Shown: positions 1-6,945 of the stretch, in pieces | How positions within the stretch are numbered: the stretch's first letter is position 1 | How the letters are laid out: the number at the start of each line of letters is the position of its first letter | From: an uncultured Acetobacter sp. | GTDB taxonomy: Bacteria; Pseudomonadota; Alphaproteobacteria; Acetobacterales; Acetobacteraceae | Assembly: GCA_937900755.1 (NCBI GenBank) | Contig: CALCDN010000228.1 | Coordinates: forward strand, 1-11,390 | Length of the DNA stretch: 11,390 nt | Direction: 5' to 3' | Program-made: the position numbers and the translations under genes | Notes under the pieces: model-generated | The model's input: the letters and a program-made list of their open reading frames with translations, nothing else | The model's database searches: none | What the model was told of the DNA's origin: nothing

Positions 1-49
1 ACGAGATCGCTCAGTGTCTCGTGGGCTCGGAGATGTGTATAAGAGACAG
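1..49 (+). other. Illumina Nextera i7 adapter remnant (non-biological)
   Basis: Bases 1-7 match the 3' end of the Illumina P7 oligo, bases 8-15 (CGCTCAGT) occupy the 8-base i7 index slot, and bases 16-49 match the Nextera read-2 transposase adapter. Its last 19 bases (31-49, AGATGTGTATAAGAGACAG) are the Tn5 mosaic end. The index is the reverse complement of ACTGAGCG, which I recall as Nextera XT N724. Genomic sequence starts at base 50, where the aspT reading frame is already open. This is untrimmed library sequence at a contig end, not a transposon. Confidence 0.97.
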
Positions 50-948
50 AGCTTGCTCAGGGCGATACCGTTCTCCTTTTTGGCCGCCGGGCGGATATCA
101 TGGCCGCAGGGCAGGTGCTCGGCAAGGAAGTTCGCAACCCGGACGGTATGGACGTTGTCATGGTGCGCCGTGACGTTTGCTTGACGAGCAAGACGTTTAT
201 CGGAAAAACCCTGCCTGAATGTGTGCATCTGCTTGCACCGTCTGCGCGGCATGGCGTCTATCTGCTTGGCATCAACCGTGACGGCAAACCCATGGTGGCC
301 AACGACGAACTCCATGCGATGTCAGGCGACATTGTCTCCCTTTACGGCACCAGTCAGGACGTGCAGCGGGTGGCCGCGCAACTGGGGCCAGTCCTGACAG
401 CCAGCGCTAAAACCGACCTGGTTTTCCATGGCTTTGGTCTGGTTCTGGGCCTGTTGATTGGCCTGGTTGTCGTGCGCATGGGCTCGGTGCCCCTGACCCT
501 GGGAAGTGGTGGTGGCGCACTTTTGTCCGGTCTTTTGTTTGGCTGGTACCAAAGCAGGCACAGCAGTCAGGGCAATATGCCCATGGCCTCCTCCTCCTTG
601 CTGGTGGACCTCGGGCTTTCAGGTTTTGTTGCGGTCACCGGCCTGCAAACCGGGCAACAGGCTGTGGCGACCATTGTTGAGCAGGGGGTTACGGTGTTCC
701 TGCTTGGTGTTGTTGTCACTCTTGTACCGCTTGTTCTGACCATGCTGTTCGGACGTTACGTGCTCCGTTACGACAATACGGCCATTTTTGCCGGTGCCCT
801 TGCGGGTTCGCGCAGTGCCAACCCGGCCTTTGGCGAAGTGCTCAATAAAGCGGGCAATTCCGTTCCAACAACCCCTTTTGCCATCACATACGCCGTGGCG
901 AACGTGCTGCTGACCCTGCTGGGGCCGCTGGTTGTTGCTTTTTCCTGA
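50..948 (+). CDS. aspT: Aspartate:alanine antiporter, C-terminal part (5' truncated)
   Basis: An inner-membrane exchanger that brings in aspartate and exports alanine, the product of the neighbouring decarboxylase. The net charge movement helps build proton-motive force. The frame is open from base 52, and about 298 residues remain of a family usually near 560. Visible parts are the end of one RCK_C/TrkA-C domain (about bases 52-130, GDTVLLFGRR), a second TrkA-C domain (about 175-390, ending GDIVSLYGTSQDV), then five hydrophobic segments near 418-477, 490-549, 586-648, 685-759 and 868-942. The motif GSRSANPAF and the closing PTTPFAITYAVANVLL stretch are typical of the AspT/YidE membrane domain. 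The N-terminal membrane half is lost because the contig ends in adapter at base 49; this is an assembly edge, not a pseudogene. The ATG at 100 is internal. The stop lies 35 bases before aspD, so co-transcription is likely. A YidE-like transporter is the alternative, but the neighbour favours AspT. Confidence 0.88.
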
Positions 949-983
949 CCCAATGTTTGAACTGTTAAGAAAGCGAGAAGACA

Positions 984-2576
984 ATGGCCATTGATTACGC
1001 AAAATTCAAAAGCCTCAGCCCGTTTGAACTAAAGGACGAACTCATTCGTCTGGCCTCCAGCCATACAGACCGTACCATGCTTAATGCGGGCCGTGGCAAC
1101 CCCAATTTTTTGGCAACACTGCCACGGTCCGCCTTTTTCCACCTGGGTCAGTTTGCCGTCGCTGAATCTGAACTGTCTTTTTCCTATATGACGGCAGGCG
1201 TTGGTGGTCAGGCGCGAGTGGAAGGGATTGAGGAGCGGTTTGAGCGGTTTTTGTCCGAAAATCGTGACAAAAATGGCATTTTTTTCCTGGGCCGCGCACT
1301 CAGCTACGTCCGGGACCAGATGGGGCTTTCCGCCTCGGCGTTCCTGCATGAAATGGTGGAAGGTATTCTGGGCTGCAATTATCCAACCCCACCGCGCATG
1401 TTAACCCTGAGCGAGTTGATTGCAGGGCAGTACGTCCTGCGCGAAATGGTTGGCGGTTCCCTGGCGGTTGACAGCACGGATTTTTTTGCAACCGAAGGCG
1501 GCACCGCCGCCATGGCCTATATTTTCAACACCCTTAAGCAGAACGGGCTGGTTAAAAAAGGGGACAAGGTCGCCATTGGCCTTCCTGTTTTTTCACCCTA
1601 CATTGAAATTCCACAACTGGAGGAATACGGGCTGGAGGTGGTTTCCATCCATGCCGATCCAGAAAAAAACTGGCAGTACCCGGCCACGGAGCTGGAAAAA
1701 CTGAAAGACCCGGCGGTCAAAATTTTCTTTTGCGTCAATCCCAGCAATCCTCCATCTGTCAAAATGGATGACGCCTCTTTGGAATTGATCGCCTCCATTG
1801 TGAAAAACGACCGTCCTGATCTGATGATCCTGACAGACGATGTTTACGGCACATTTGCAGATGATTTTCGCTCTCTTTACGCCGTGTGCCCGGCCAATAC
1901 TATTCTGGTTTATTCCTTCTCCAAATACTTTGGTGCAACGGGCTGGCGTCTGGGTGTTATTGGCGTTCACAAGAATAATGCGATCGATGGACTACTCCGC
2001 GCTCTTCCCGGAAGCACGAAAAAAGCGCTGGAACGCCGCTATTCAAGCCTGACAACAGATGCCAGCGCGCTCAAATTCATTGACCGTCTGGTCGCCGACA
2101 GCCGTGCCGTGGCGCTCAACCATACGGCAGGCCTGTCCACCCCCCAGCAAGTGCAGATGGTCCTGTTCGCCCTTTTTGCCCTGATGGACGAAACCGGACA
2201 TTACAAAGCCTCCCTCAAAGCGGTTATCCGTCGCCGTGAAGCAACGCTCTACCGGGAGCTGGGCGTAAAGCCCAAGGAGGACGCCAACGCTGTTGATTAC
2301 TACACGCTGCTCGACCTCGAGACTGTCGCGCGGGACCTATATGGCAAAAAGTTCGCCAAGTGGATGCTCAAGCGCGCCAGCACGGGAGAAATGCTGTTTC
2401 GCATAGCTGATGAAACAGGGATTGTACTGTTGCCAGGCGAGGGCTTTGGCGTGCAAAAGCCCGCGGCCCGCGCGTCTTTAGCGAACCTGAGCGAATATCA
2501 GTATGCCGCTATCGGTCGTTCCCTGCGTAAAATGGCTGATGAATATTACCAGGAGTTCATGAAAAGCGAAGCATAA
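984..2576 (+). CDS. aspD: Aspartate 4-decarboxylase / bifunctional aspartate aminotransferase
   Basis: A cytoplasmic PLP enzyme of the fold-type I aminotransferase family. It removes the beta-carboxylate of L-aspartate to give L-alanine and CO2, with side activity as an aspartate transaminase. The 530 residues match the usual full length of about 530-540. The N-terminal NAGRGNPNFLATLPR block is the family signature. The cofactor-binding lysine is Lys314 (codon 1923-1925) in SFSKYFGATGWRLG. ILTDDVYG carries the aspartate expected to contact the pyridine nitrogen, and FFCVNPSNPP is the usual asparagine-containing loop. The ATG at 984 follows a weak purine-rich GAGAAG (975-980) and gives the family's normal N terminus. 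With aspT immediately upstream, this is the intracellular half of the aspartate/alanine cycle: decarboxylation consumes a proton while AspT exchanges substrate and product. The gene symbol asdA is also used for this enzyme. Confidence 0.94.
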   Translation: MAIDYAKFKSLSPFELKDELIRLASSHTDRTMLNAGRGNPNFLATLPRSAFFHLGQFAVAESELSFSYMTAGVGGQARVEGIEERFERFLSENRDKNGIFFLGRALSYVRDQMGLSASAFLHEMVEGILGCNYPTPPRMLTLSELIAGQYVLREMVGGSLAVDSTDFFATEGGTAAMAYIFNTLKQNGLVKKGDKVAIGLPVFSPYIEIPQLEEYGLEVVSIHADPEKNWQYPATELEKLKDPAVKIFFCVNPSNPPSVKMDDASLELIASIVKNDRPDLMILTDDVYGTFADDFRSLYAVCPANTILVYSFSKYFGATGWRLGVIGVHKNNAIDGLLRALPGSTKKALERRYSSLTTDASALKFIDRLVADSRAVALNHTAGLSTPQQVQMVLFALFALMDETGHYKASLKAVIRRREATLYRELGVKPKEDANAVDYYTLLDLETVARDLYGKKFAKWMLKRASTGEMLFRIADETGIVLLPGEGFGVQKPAARASLANLSEYQYAAIGRSLRKMADEYYQEFMKSEA

Positions 2577-2590
2577 GCGGCAGGGCATGA

Positions 2591-2625
2591 GCATCAGGTC
2601 GCAGCCATTGCAGACTGCCTGATGC
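2591..2625 (+). repeat. Hairpin just after aspD
   Basis: GCATCAGG (2591-2598) pairs perfectly with CCTGATGC (2618-2625), and three more inner pairs (CAG/CTG) are possible. It starts 15 bases after the aspD stop. No T-run follows, so it is not a canonical intrinsic terminator. It may stabilise the aspD mRNA 3' end or form part of a larger fold with the next hairpin. Confidence 0.5.
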
Positions 2626-2639
2626 CACAAACCGCAGAT

Positions 2640-2674
2640 ATGCCGCGTTCGCGCCAGGGCGCGATGCGCGGCAT
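2640..2674 (+). repeat. GC-rich hairpin downstream of aspD
   Basis: ATGCCGCG (2640-2647) pairs with CGCGGCAT (2667-2674). After a small internal loop, TCGCGC (2649-2654) pairs with GCGCGA (2659-2664) around the four-base loop CAGG. That makes 14 pairs in all, mostly G-C. No T-tract follows, so a rho-independent terminator is not clear. A terminator-like role, a repetitive extragenic palindrome or an mRNA-end stabiliser are all possible. Confidence 0.5.
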
Positions 2675-2717
2675 CCTGGTTGAGTGGCATATGTAAAGTA
2701 TAATTTAGTTTTAGAAA

Positions 2718-2753
2718 GCGGCCATCTATATTCATTCAAATATAGATGGCCGC
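2718..2753. repeat. Perfect 15-base inverted repeat, terminator-like
   Basis: GCGGCCATCTATATT (2718-2732) is exactly complementary to 2739-2753, with loop CATTCA. The stem has a GC-rich base and an AT-rich tip. On the + strand it is followed by CATAATTATG rather than a T-run. On the - strand it would be followed by TTTCT. It is most likely a boundary or terminator element between aspD and the fdn operon, but it could be a protein-binding palindrome. Confidence 0.55.
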
Positions 2754-2863
2754 CATAATTATGTGATTTGTGCTGTTGGCTACCACGATATGCATGTATT
2801 TTGGCCACAGTGACGCATATTTATGCAAAAAAGACCAAATTTATGTTAAATACGTAGCGGTGT

Positions 2864-2877
2864 GTGATCCGTATCAA
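2864..2877 (+). promoter_or_regulatory. Candidate FNR/Anr-type binding site upstream of fdnG
   Basis: GTGAT-CCGT-ATCAA matches the FNR consensus TTGAT-N4-ATCAA at nine of ten defined positions. Its centre at 2870.5 lies about 41 bases upstream of the start point predicted from the TATACA hexamer at 2899-2904. That is the usual class II activator position, where the site takes the place of the -35 box. E. coli fdnG is likewise FNR-activated (established knowledge). Which FNR-family protein acts here is not shown. Confidence 0.55.
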
Positions 2878-2898
2878 TGCCAAAAATCATAAAGTATC

Positions 2899-2904
2899 TA
2901 TACA
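2899..2904 (+). promoter_or_regulatory. Candidate -10 box of the fdnGHI-fdhE promoter
   Basis: TATACA lies in an AT-rich stretch about 40 bases before the fdnG start and predicts transcription from about 2911. No good -35 box is present; the FNR-like site occupies that place. An alternative hexamer, TACAGA (2901-2906), would shift the start by two bases. Confidence 0.35.
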
Positions 2905-2946
2905 GAATACGCATTACTATTTCTTTACAAAACCGGGATGGTACAG

Positions 2947-5900
2947 ATGGCTCTGGGCCGCAGAGAGTTTTTAAAAGGTGCAGGCACGTGTGTTGGGGGA
3001 GCCAGCGCCATTGCCCTTGGTTTTGCGCCCCCACAGGCTTTTGCGCAGGAAACACGGCAATATAAACTGTTGCGCGCGAAAGAAACGCGGAACAACTGCA
3101 CATACTGTTCCGTCGGATGCGGACTGCTCATGTATTCTCTGGGCGACGGCGCGAAAAATGCCAAACCCAGCATTTTCCATATCGAAGGCGACCCGGACCA
3201 CCCCGTCAGCCGCGGCTCGCTTTGCCCAAAAGGGGCAGGGCTGGTTGACTTCATCCACAGTGAAGGCCGCCTGCTTTATCCGTCCTATCGTGCGCCCGGC
3301 AGCAAGGAATGGACGCGGATCAGCTGGGAAGAAGCCACTGACCGCATTGCCCGCCTGCTCAAAGATGACCGCGACAAAAACTTCATTGAAAAGAATGAAA
3401 AAGGCGAAACCGTCAATCGCTGGCTCAGCACGGGTATGCTGGCATCCTCTGCCGCCAGCAATGAGACCGGGCTGCTTGATTTTAAATTCGCGCGGTCTTT
3501 AGGTATACTGGCATTGGATTGCCAGGCCCGGCTGTGCCACGGTCCCACGGTTTCCGCCCTTGCGCCCACACTTGGTCGTGGCGCCATGACCAACAACTGG
3601 GTGGATATCAAAAACGCCAACGTCGTGCTGATTATGGGCGGCAACCCCGCAGAAGCCCACCCGGTTGGCTTCAAATGGGTGAGGGACGCCAAAAGCCGCA
3701 ACGGCGCCAAGGTCATGGTCGTGGACCCGCGGTTCACCCGCAGTGCCGCCGTGGCGGACTTTTATGCGCCCATTCGGGCAGGCTCAGATGGTGCGTTTTT
3801 GCTGGGGGTTATCAATTACCTCCTCACACACGACCAGATCCAGCATGAATACGTCAAGTCCTATACCAATGCGCCATTTGTCGTGCGCGAGGACTTCAGT
3901 TTTCACGAAGGGCTTTTCAGCGGTTACGATGCGGAAAAGCGAAGCTACGATAAGTCGTCCTGGGCCTATGAGCGTGACGCGCAGGGCTTTGCGGTTGTCG
4001 ACCCGACAATGCAGAACCCACGCTGCGTTATCAACCTGTTACGCCAGCACGCGGCACGGTATACGCCAGATGTCGTGGCCCAGATTACTGGCACGCCTGA
4101 AAATGATTTTCTGCATGTCTGTGAAACCCTGGCGGCTACCAGCGCACCAGACCTGACCTCGACCATTCTGTTCGCGCTGGGCTGGACCCACCACACCAAC
4201 GGTACGCAGATCATTCGCACCGCCGCCATGATCCAGCTTCTGCTGGGCAATGTTGGCATGCCCGGTGGGGGCCTGAACGCCCTGCGTGGACATTCCAATA
4301 TTCAGGGCTACACTGACCTGGGCCTGCTGTCGCTCCGCCTGCCGGGGTACATGAACCTCCCCAAGGACAGCCAGCAGACGCTGGATGGCTATCTGCAGGC
4401 GGTAACACCCCATGCGGATGAACCCGGGCAGATCAACTACTGGCACAACACGCCCAAATTCTTTGTCAGCCTGATGAAAACCCTGTGGGGCGACCACGCA
4501 ACCCCCGCCAACAACTGGGGCTACGAGTGGCTACCAAAATGGGACCGCAGCTACGACATGCTGGCCTATTTTGAAATGATGCATCAGGGCAAGGTCAACG
4601 GCTATATTGCGCAGGGCTTTAACCCCCTGGCTGCCATGCCGGACAAGAACCGCATGCGTGAAGCGTTGTCCAAACTCCGCTTCCTGGTCACCATGGACCC
4701 GCTGGATACGGAAACATCCAACTTCTGGCAGAACGAAGGTACCTTTAATGATGTGCGGCCGGAGGACATTCAAACAGAAGTCTTCCGGCTGCCCGCCTCC
4801 TGCTTTGCGGAGGAAAACGGCTCCATCGTCAACTCCGCACGCTGGTTGCAATGGCACTTTGAAGGCGCCAGGCCCCCCGGTGATGCATGGAATGACGGGC
4901 ACATCATTGGCACCATCTTTACCAAACTCCGGGCCCTGTATGCAAAGGAAGGCGGCACCTGCCCCGAACCCGTGCTGAACATGCAGTGGAACTACAGGGA
5001 CCCCGAAGACCCCACGCCAGAGGAAATCGCCAAGGAAGCCAATGGTTATGCACTGGCCGACATAACGGACGACAAGGGCAAGGTCGTGGTCCGCAGGGGC
5101 GAGTTGCTGCCTGATTTTTCGGTCATGAAAGATGATGGCAGCACGGCCAGCTACTGCTGGATTTTTGCCGGGTCCTGGACCGAGGCAGGCAACCAGATGG
5201 CCAGACGGGACAATACGGATACCGGGCTGGGGAACACACCCGGCTGGGCATGGGCATGGCCTGCAAACCGCCGGATTTTGTATAACCGCGCCTCCCTGGA
5301 TGTGCAGGGTCATCCGTGGGACCCCAAACGGCAGATTATCGCATGGGACGGACAGCGCTGGGGCGGGGCGGATGTGCCCGATTACCCTGTAACATCGCCG
5401 CCCAACAGCGGAGTGGGTCCCTACATCATGCATAGTGAAGGGGTTGGCCTTCTGTTCGCCGGTGGGGACAAGCTGGTTGACGGGCCATTCCCCGAGCATT
5501 ACGAACCGACTGAAACGCCGGTTCTGGCCTCGGCCCTGGGTAAGACCGCGCTGCGGAACCCCGCCGCCCGTTTTTACGCGGATGAAAAACCCCGCATGGG
5601 CGACCCGGCACAGTACCCTTACGTTGCAACCACATATTCCATTACGGAACTGTTCCGGCACTGGACAAAACATTCCAGGCTAAACGCCATCATGCAGCCC
5701 GAGCAATTTGTGGAAATTGGCGATAAACTGGCAGGCAAGCTGGGTATTAACGCAGGGGACATGGTGCGTGTCTCCTCCCATCGCGGGTATATCGAGGCCA
5801 AGGCCGTGGTGACCAAAAGGCTCAAGCGGCTGAATGTCATGGGCAAGGATCTGGATCAGGTGGGCGTGCCCTGCCACTGGGGCTTCAAAGGTGCGACCCG

Positions 5901-6000
5901 CAAGGGCTACCTGGCCAATACGCTAACCCCAGCCATTGGGGATGCCAACTCCCAGACCCCTGAATTCAAAGCTTTTCTTGTCAATGTTGAGAAGGTCTGA
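2947..6000 (+). CDS. fdnG: Formate dehydrogenase-N type, catalytic alpha subunit (Cys form)
   Basis: The large periplasmic subunit that oxidises formate to CO2 at a bis-MGD molybdenum centre and passes electrons to the beta subunit. It has 1017 residues, against 1015 in E. coli FdnG, and is similar throughout. A Tat signal (GRREFLKG, residues 4-11) is followed by a hydrophobic stretch and a likely cleavage site after AFA (about residue 33). [4Fe-4S] ligands are Cys51, Cys54, Cys58 and Cys93, with the conserved Lys95. The metal ligand is Cys197 (TGC, 3535-3537) followed by His198; E. coli has selenocysteine at 196. No in-frame TGA is needed. A second cysteine, Cys192, replaces the Asn of the E. 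coli sequence. I chose ATG 2947 because it places Met four residues before the twin Arg, as in E. coli, and has GGGATGG upstream. ATG 2938 is in frame (three more residues) but has no spaced ribosome site. First gene of a tight operon; FNR control is likely. Confidence 0.96.
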   Translation: MALGRREFLKGAGTCVGGASAIALGFAPPQAFAQETRQYKLLRAKETRNNCTYCSVGCGLLMYSLGDGAKNAKPSIFHIEGDPDHPVSRGSLCPKGAGLVDFIHSEGRLLYPSYRAPGSKEWTRISWEEATDRIARLLKDDRDKNFIEKNEKGETVNRWLSTGMLASSAASNETGLLDFKFARSLGILALDCQARLCHGPTVSALAPTLGRGAMTNNWVDIKNANVVLIMGGNPAEAHPVGFKWVRDAKSRNGAKVMVVDPRFTRSAAVADFYAPIRAGSDGAFLLGVINYLLTHDQIQHEYVKSYTNAPFVVREDFSFHEGLFSGYDAEKRSYDKSSWAYERDAQGFAVVDPTMQNPRCVINLLRQHAARYTPDVVAQITGTPENDFLHVCETLAATSAPDLTSTILFALGWTHHTNGTQIIRTAAMIQLLLGNVGMPGGGLNALRGHSNIQGYTDLGLLSLRLPGYMNLPKDSQQTLDGYLQAVTPHADEPGQINYWHNTPKFFVSLMKTLWGDHATPANNWGYEWLPKWDRSYDMLAYFEMMHQGKVNGYIAQGFNPLAAMPDKNRMREALSKLRFLVTMDPLDTETSNFWQNEGTFNDVRPEDIQTEVFRLPASCFAEENGSIVNSARWLQWHFEGARPPGDAWNDGHIIGTIFTKLRALYAKEGGTCPEPVLNMQWNYRDPEDPTPEEIAKEANGYALADITDDKGKVVVRRGELLPDFSVMKDDGSTASYCWIFAGSWTEAGNQMARRDNTDTGLGNTPGWAWAWPANRRILYNRASLDVQGHPWDPKRQIIAWDGQRWGGADVPDYPVTSPPNSGVGPYIMHSEGVGLLFAGGDKLVDGPFPEHYEPTETPVLASALGKTALRNPAARFYADEKPRMGDPAQYPYVATTYSITELFRHWTKHSRLNAIMQPEQFVEIGDKLAGKLGINAGDMVRVSSHRGYIEAKAVVTKRLKRLNVMGKDLDQVGVPCHWGFKGATRKGYLANTLTPAIGDANSQTPEFKAFLVNVEKV

Positions 6001-6004
6001 GGTG
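5999..6004 (+). promoter_or_regulatory. Ribosome binding site of fdnH
   Basis: GAGGTG overlaps the fdnG stop codon and lies five bases before the ATG at 6010. It supports that start over the in-frame ATG at 6016 and suggests translational coupling to fdnG. Confidence 0.6.
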
Positions 6005-6009
6005 CGCTG

Positions 6010-6945
6010 ATGGGTATGCAGTCACAAGACATTATCCGCCGCTCCGCCACCAACGGACTGACGCCGCTGCCACAGGCCCGCAGTCATGAGCAGGAAGTGG
6101 CCAAGCTGATCGACGTCTCCCTTTGCACCGGGTGCAAGGGGTGTCAGGTGGCCTGCTCGGAATGGAATGACCTGCGCGATGAGGTCGGGCATAACGTGGG
6201 CGTCTATGACAACCCCGCCAACCTGTCCGCCGAAACATGGACCGTTATCCGGTTTGATGAGCGCGAGGATGAGGCGGGCAAGCTGGAATGGCTTTTGCGC
6301 AAGGAAGGCTGCATGCATTGCGCCGAGCCAGGGTGCCTGAAGGCATGCCCAAGCCCGGGAGCCATTTTGCAGTTTGCCAACGGCATTGTCGATTTTCAGT
6401 CCGAACAGTGCATTGGTTGCGGCTATTGCATTGCTGGTTGTCCGTTTGATATTCCACGCATCAACCCCAAAGATAACCGGGCCTACAAATGCACGCTCTG
6501 TGCGGACAGGGTTGCCGTGGGGCAGGAACCTGCCTGCGTTAAAACCTGCCCGACAGGTGCGATTTCCTTCGGCTCCAAGGCCGAGATGAAAGACCTTGCC
6601 GCCACACGGGTTGAAGAACTCAAGGGGCGTGGGCATGACGGGGCAGGGCTCTATGACCCGGCCGGTGTCGGGGGCACGCATGTCATGTATGTTCTCACCC
6701 ACGCGGACCAGCCCAGCCTGTACCATCGCCTGCCCGACAGTCCTCATATCAGTCCTGTGGTACGGGGATGGAAAGAGTGGCTCAAACCCGTTGGCGCGCT
6801 GGGCTTCATAGCAACGCTGGCAGGCGCTTTTGTCCATTACATGGGGGTTGGCGCGAACACCACGGATGAAACGCCCCCGGACGAACCGGAAAAAGAGCTG
6901 GAAGATGCAGGGCAAGGCCCGAACGACAACGGGAGGGATGCGTAA
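6010..6945 (+). CDS. fdnH: Formate dehydrogenase iron-sulfur beta subunit
   Basis: The electron-transfer subunit that carries electrons from FdnG through four [4Fe-4S] clusters to cytochrome b, on the periplasmic side. Of its 311 residues, the cluster cysteines are at 39/42/45/49, 101/104/109/113, 134/137/140/144 and 161/164/176/180, a complete ferredoxin-type set. A single hydrophobic helix at about residues 260-280 should anchor it in the membrane, as in E. coli FdnH. After the helix comes a polar, strongly acidic tail (about residues 284-311, rich in Asp and Glu) that makes it longer than the 294-residue E. coli protein. It has no signal peptide of its own and is presumably exported with FdnG through Tat. 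The gene starts 9 bases after the fdnG stop, and its stop overlaps the fdnI start (TAATG). Confidence 0.96.
   Translation: MGMQSQDIIRRSATNGLTPLPQARSHEQEVAKLIDVSLCTGCKGCQVACSEWNDLRDEVGHNVGVYDNPANLSAETWTVIRFDEREDEAGKLEWLLRKEGCMHCAEPGCLKACPSPGAILQFANGIVDFQSEQCIGCGYCIAGCPFDIPRINPKDNRAYKCTLCADRVAVGQEPACVKTCPTGAISFGSKAEMKDLAATRVEELKGRGHDGAGLYDPAGVGGTHVMYVLTHADQPSLYHRLPDSPHISPVVRGWKEWLKPVGALGFIATLAGAFVHYMGVGANTTDETPPDEPEKELEDAGQGPNDNGRDA
6931..6937 (+). promoter_or_regulatory. Ribosome binding site of fdnI
   Basis: GGGAGGG inside the end of fdnH, seven bases before the ATG at 6945. It is the strongest Shine-Dalgarno sequence in the operon and fixes the fdnI start. Confidence 0.7.

Larger units (their letters stand above)
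2577..2937. other. Intergenic region, 361 bases, structured and AT-rich
   Basis: No credible gene is seen here. The first hundred bases hold GC-rich hairpins (2591-2625 and 2640-2674). A 15-base perfect inverted repeat follows (2718-2753), with the palindrome CATAATTATG (2754-2763) directly after it. From about 2690 the base composition becomes AT-rich, as expected for promoter DNA, with the inverted repeat GCATA-TT-TATGC (2815-2826), a near-consensus FNR site (2864-2877) and a candidate -10 hexamer. The stretch separates the aspartate genes from the formate dehydrogenase operon. Confidence 0.8.

Noticed and set aside
31..49. Tn5 mosaic end suggesting a transposon
   Set aside because: It is part of a full Nextera adapter with P7 and index sequence in the right order, so it comes from library preparation.
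2718..2753. Canonical rho-independent terminator for aspD
   Set aside because: The stem is excellent but no T-run follows on the + strand, so I list it as an inverted repeat rather than a terminator.
2846..3103. Small gene on the - strand at the fdnG start
   Set aside because: It overlaps the promoter region and the Tat signal sequence of fdnG and has no recognisable features.
3535..3537. Selenocysteine codon and SECIS element in fdnG
   Set aside because: The codon is TGC, not TGA, so no selenocysteine insertion is involved.
4531..5673. Long open frame on the - strand (380 codons)
   Set aside because: It lies wholly inside fdnG, resembles no family I know and is rich in Gly, Pro and Cys, as expected from the complement of a GC-rich gene.
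6022..6915. Open frame of 297 codons on the - strand
   Set aside because: It is antisense to fdnH, which has all sixteen cluster cysteines. The antisense protein has no recognisable motif.
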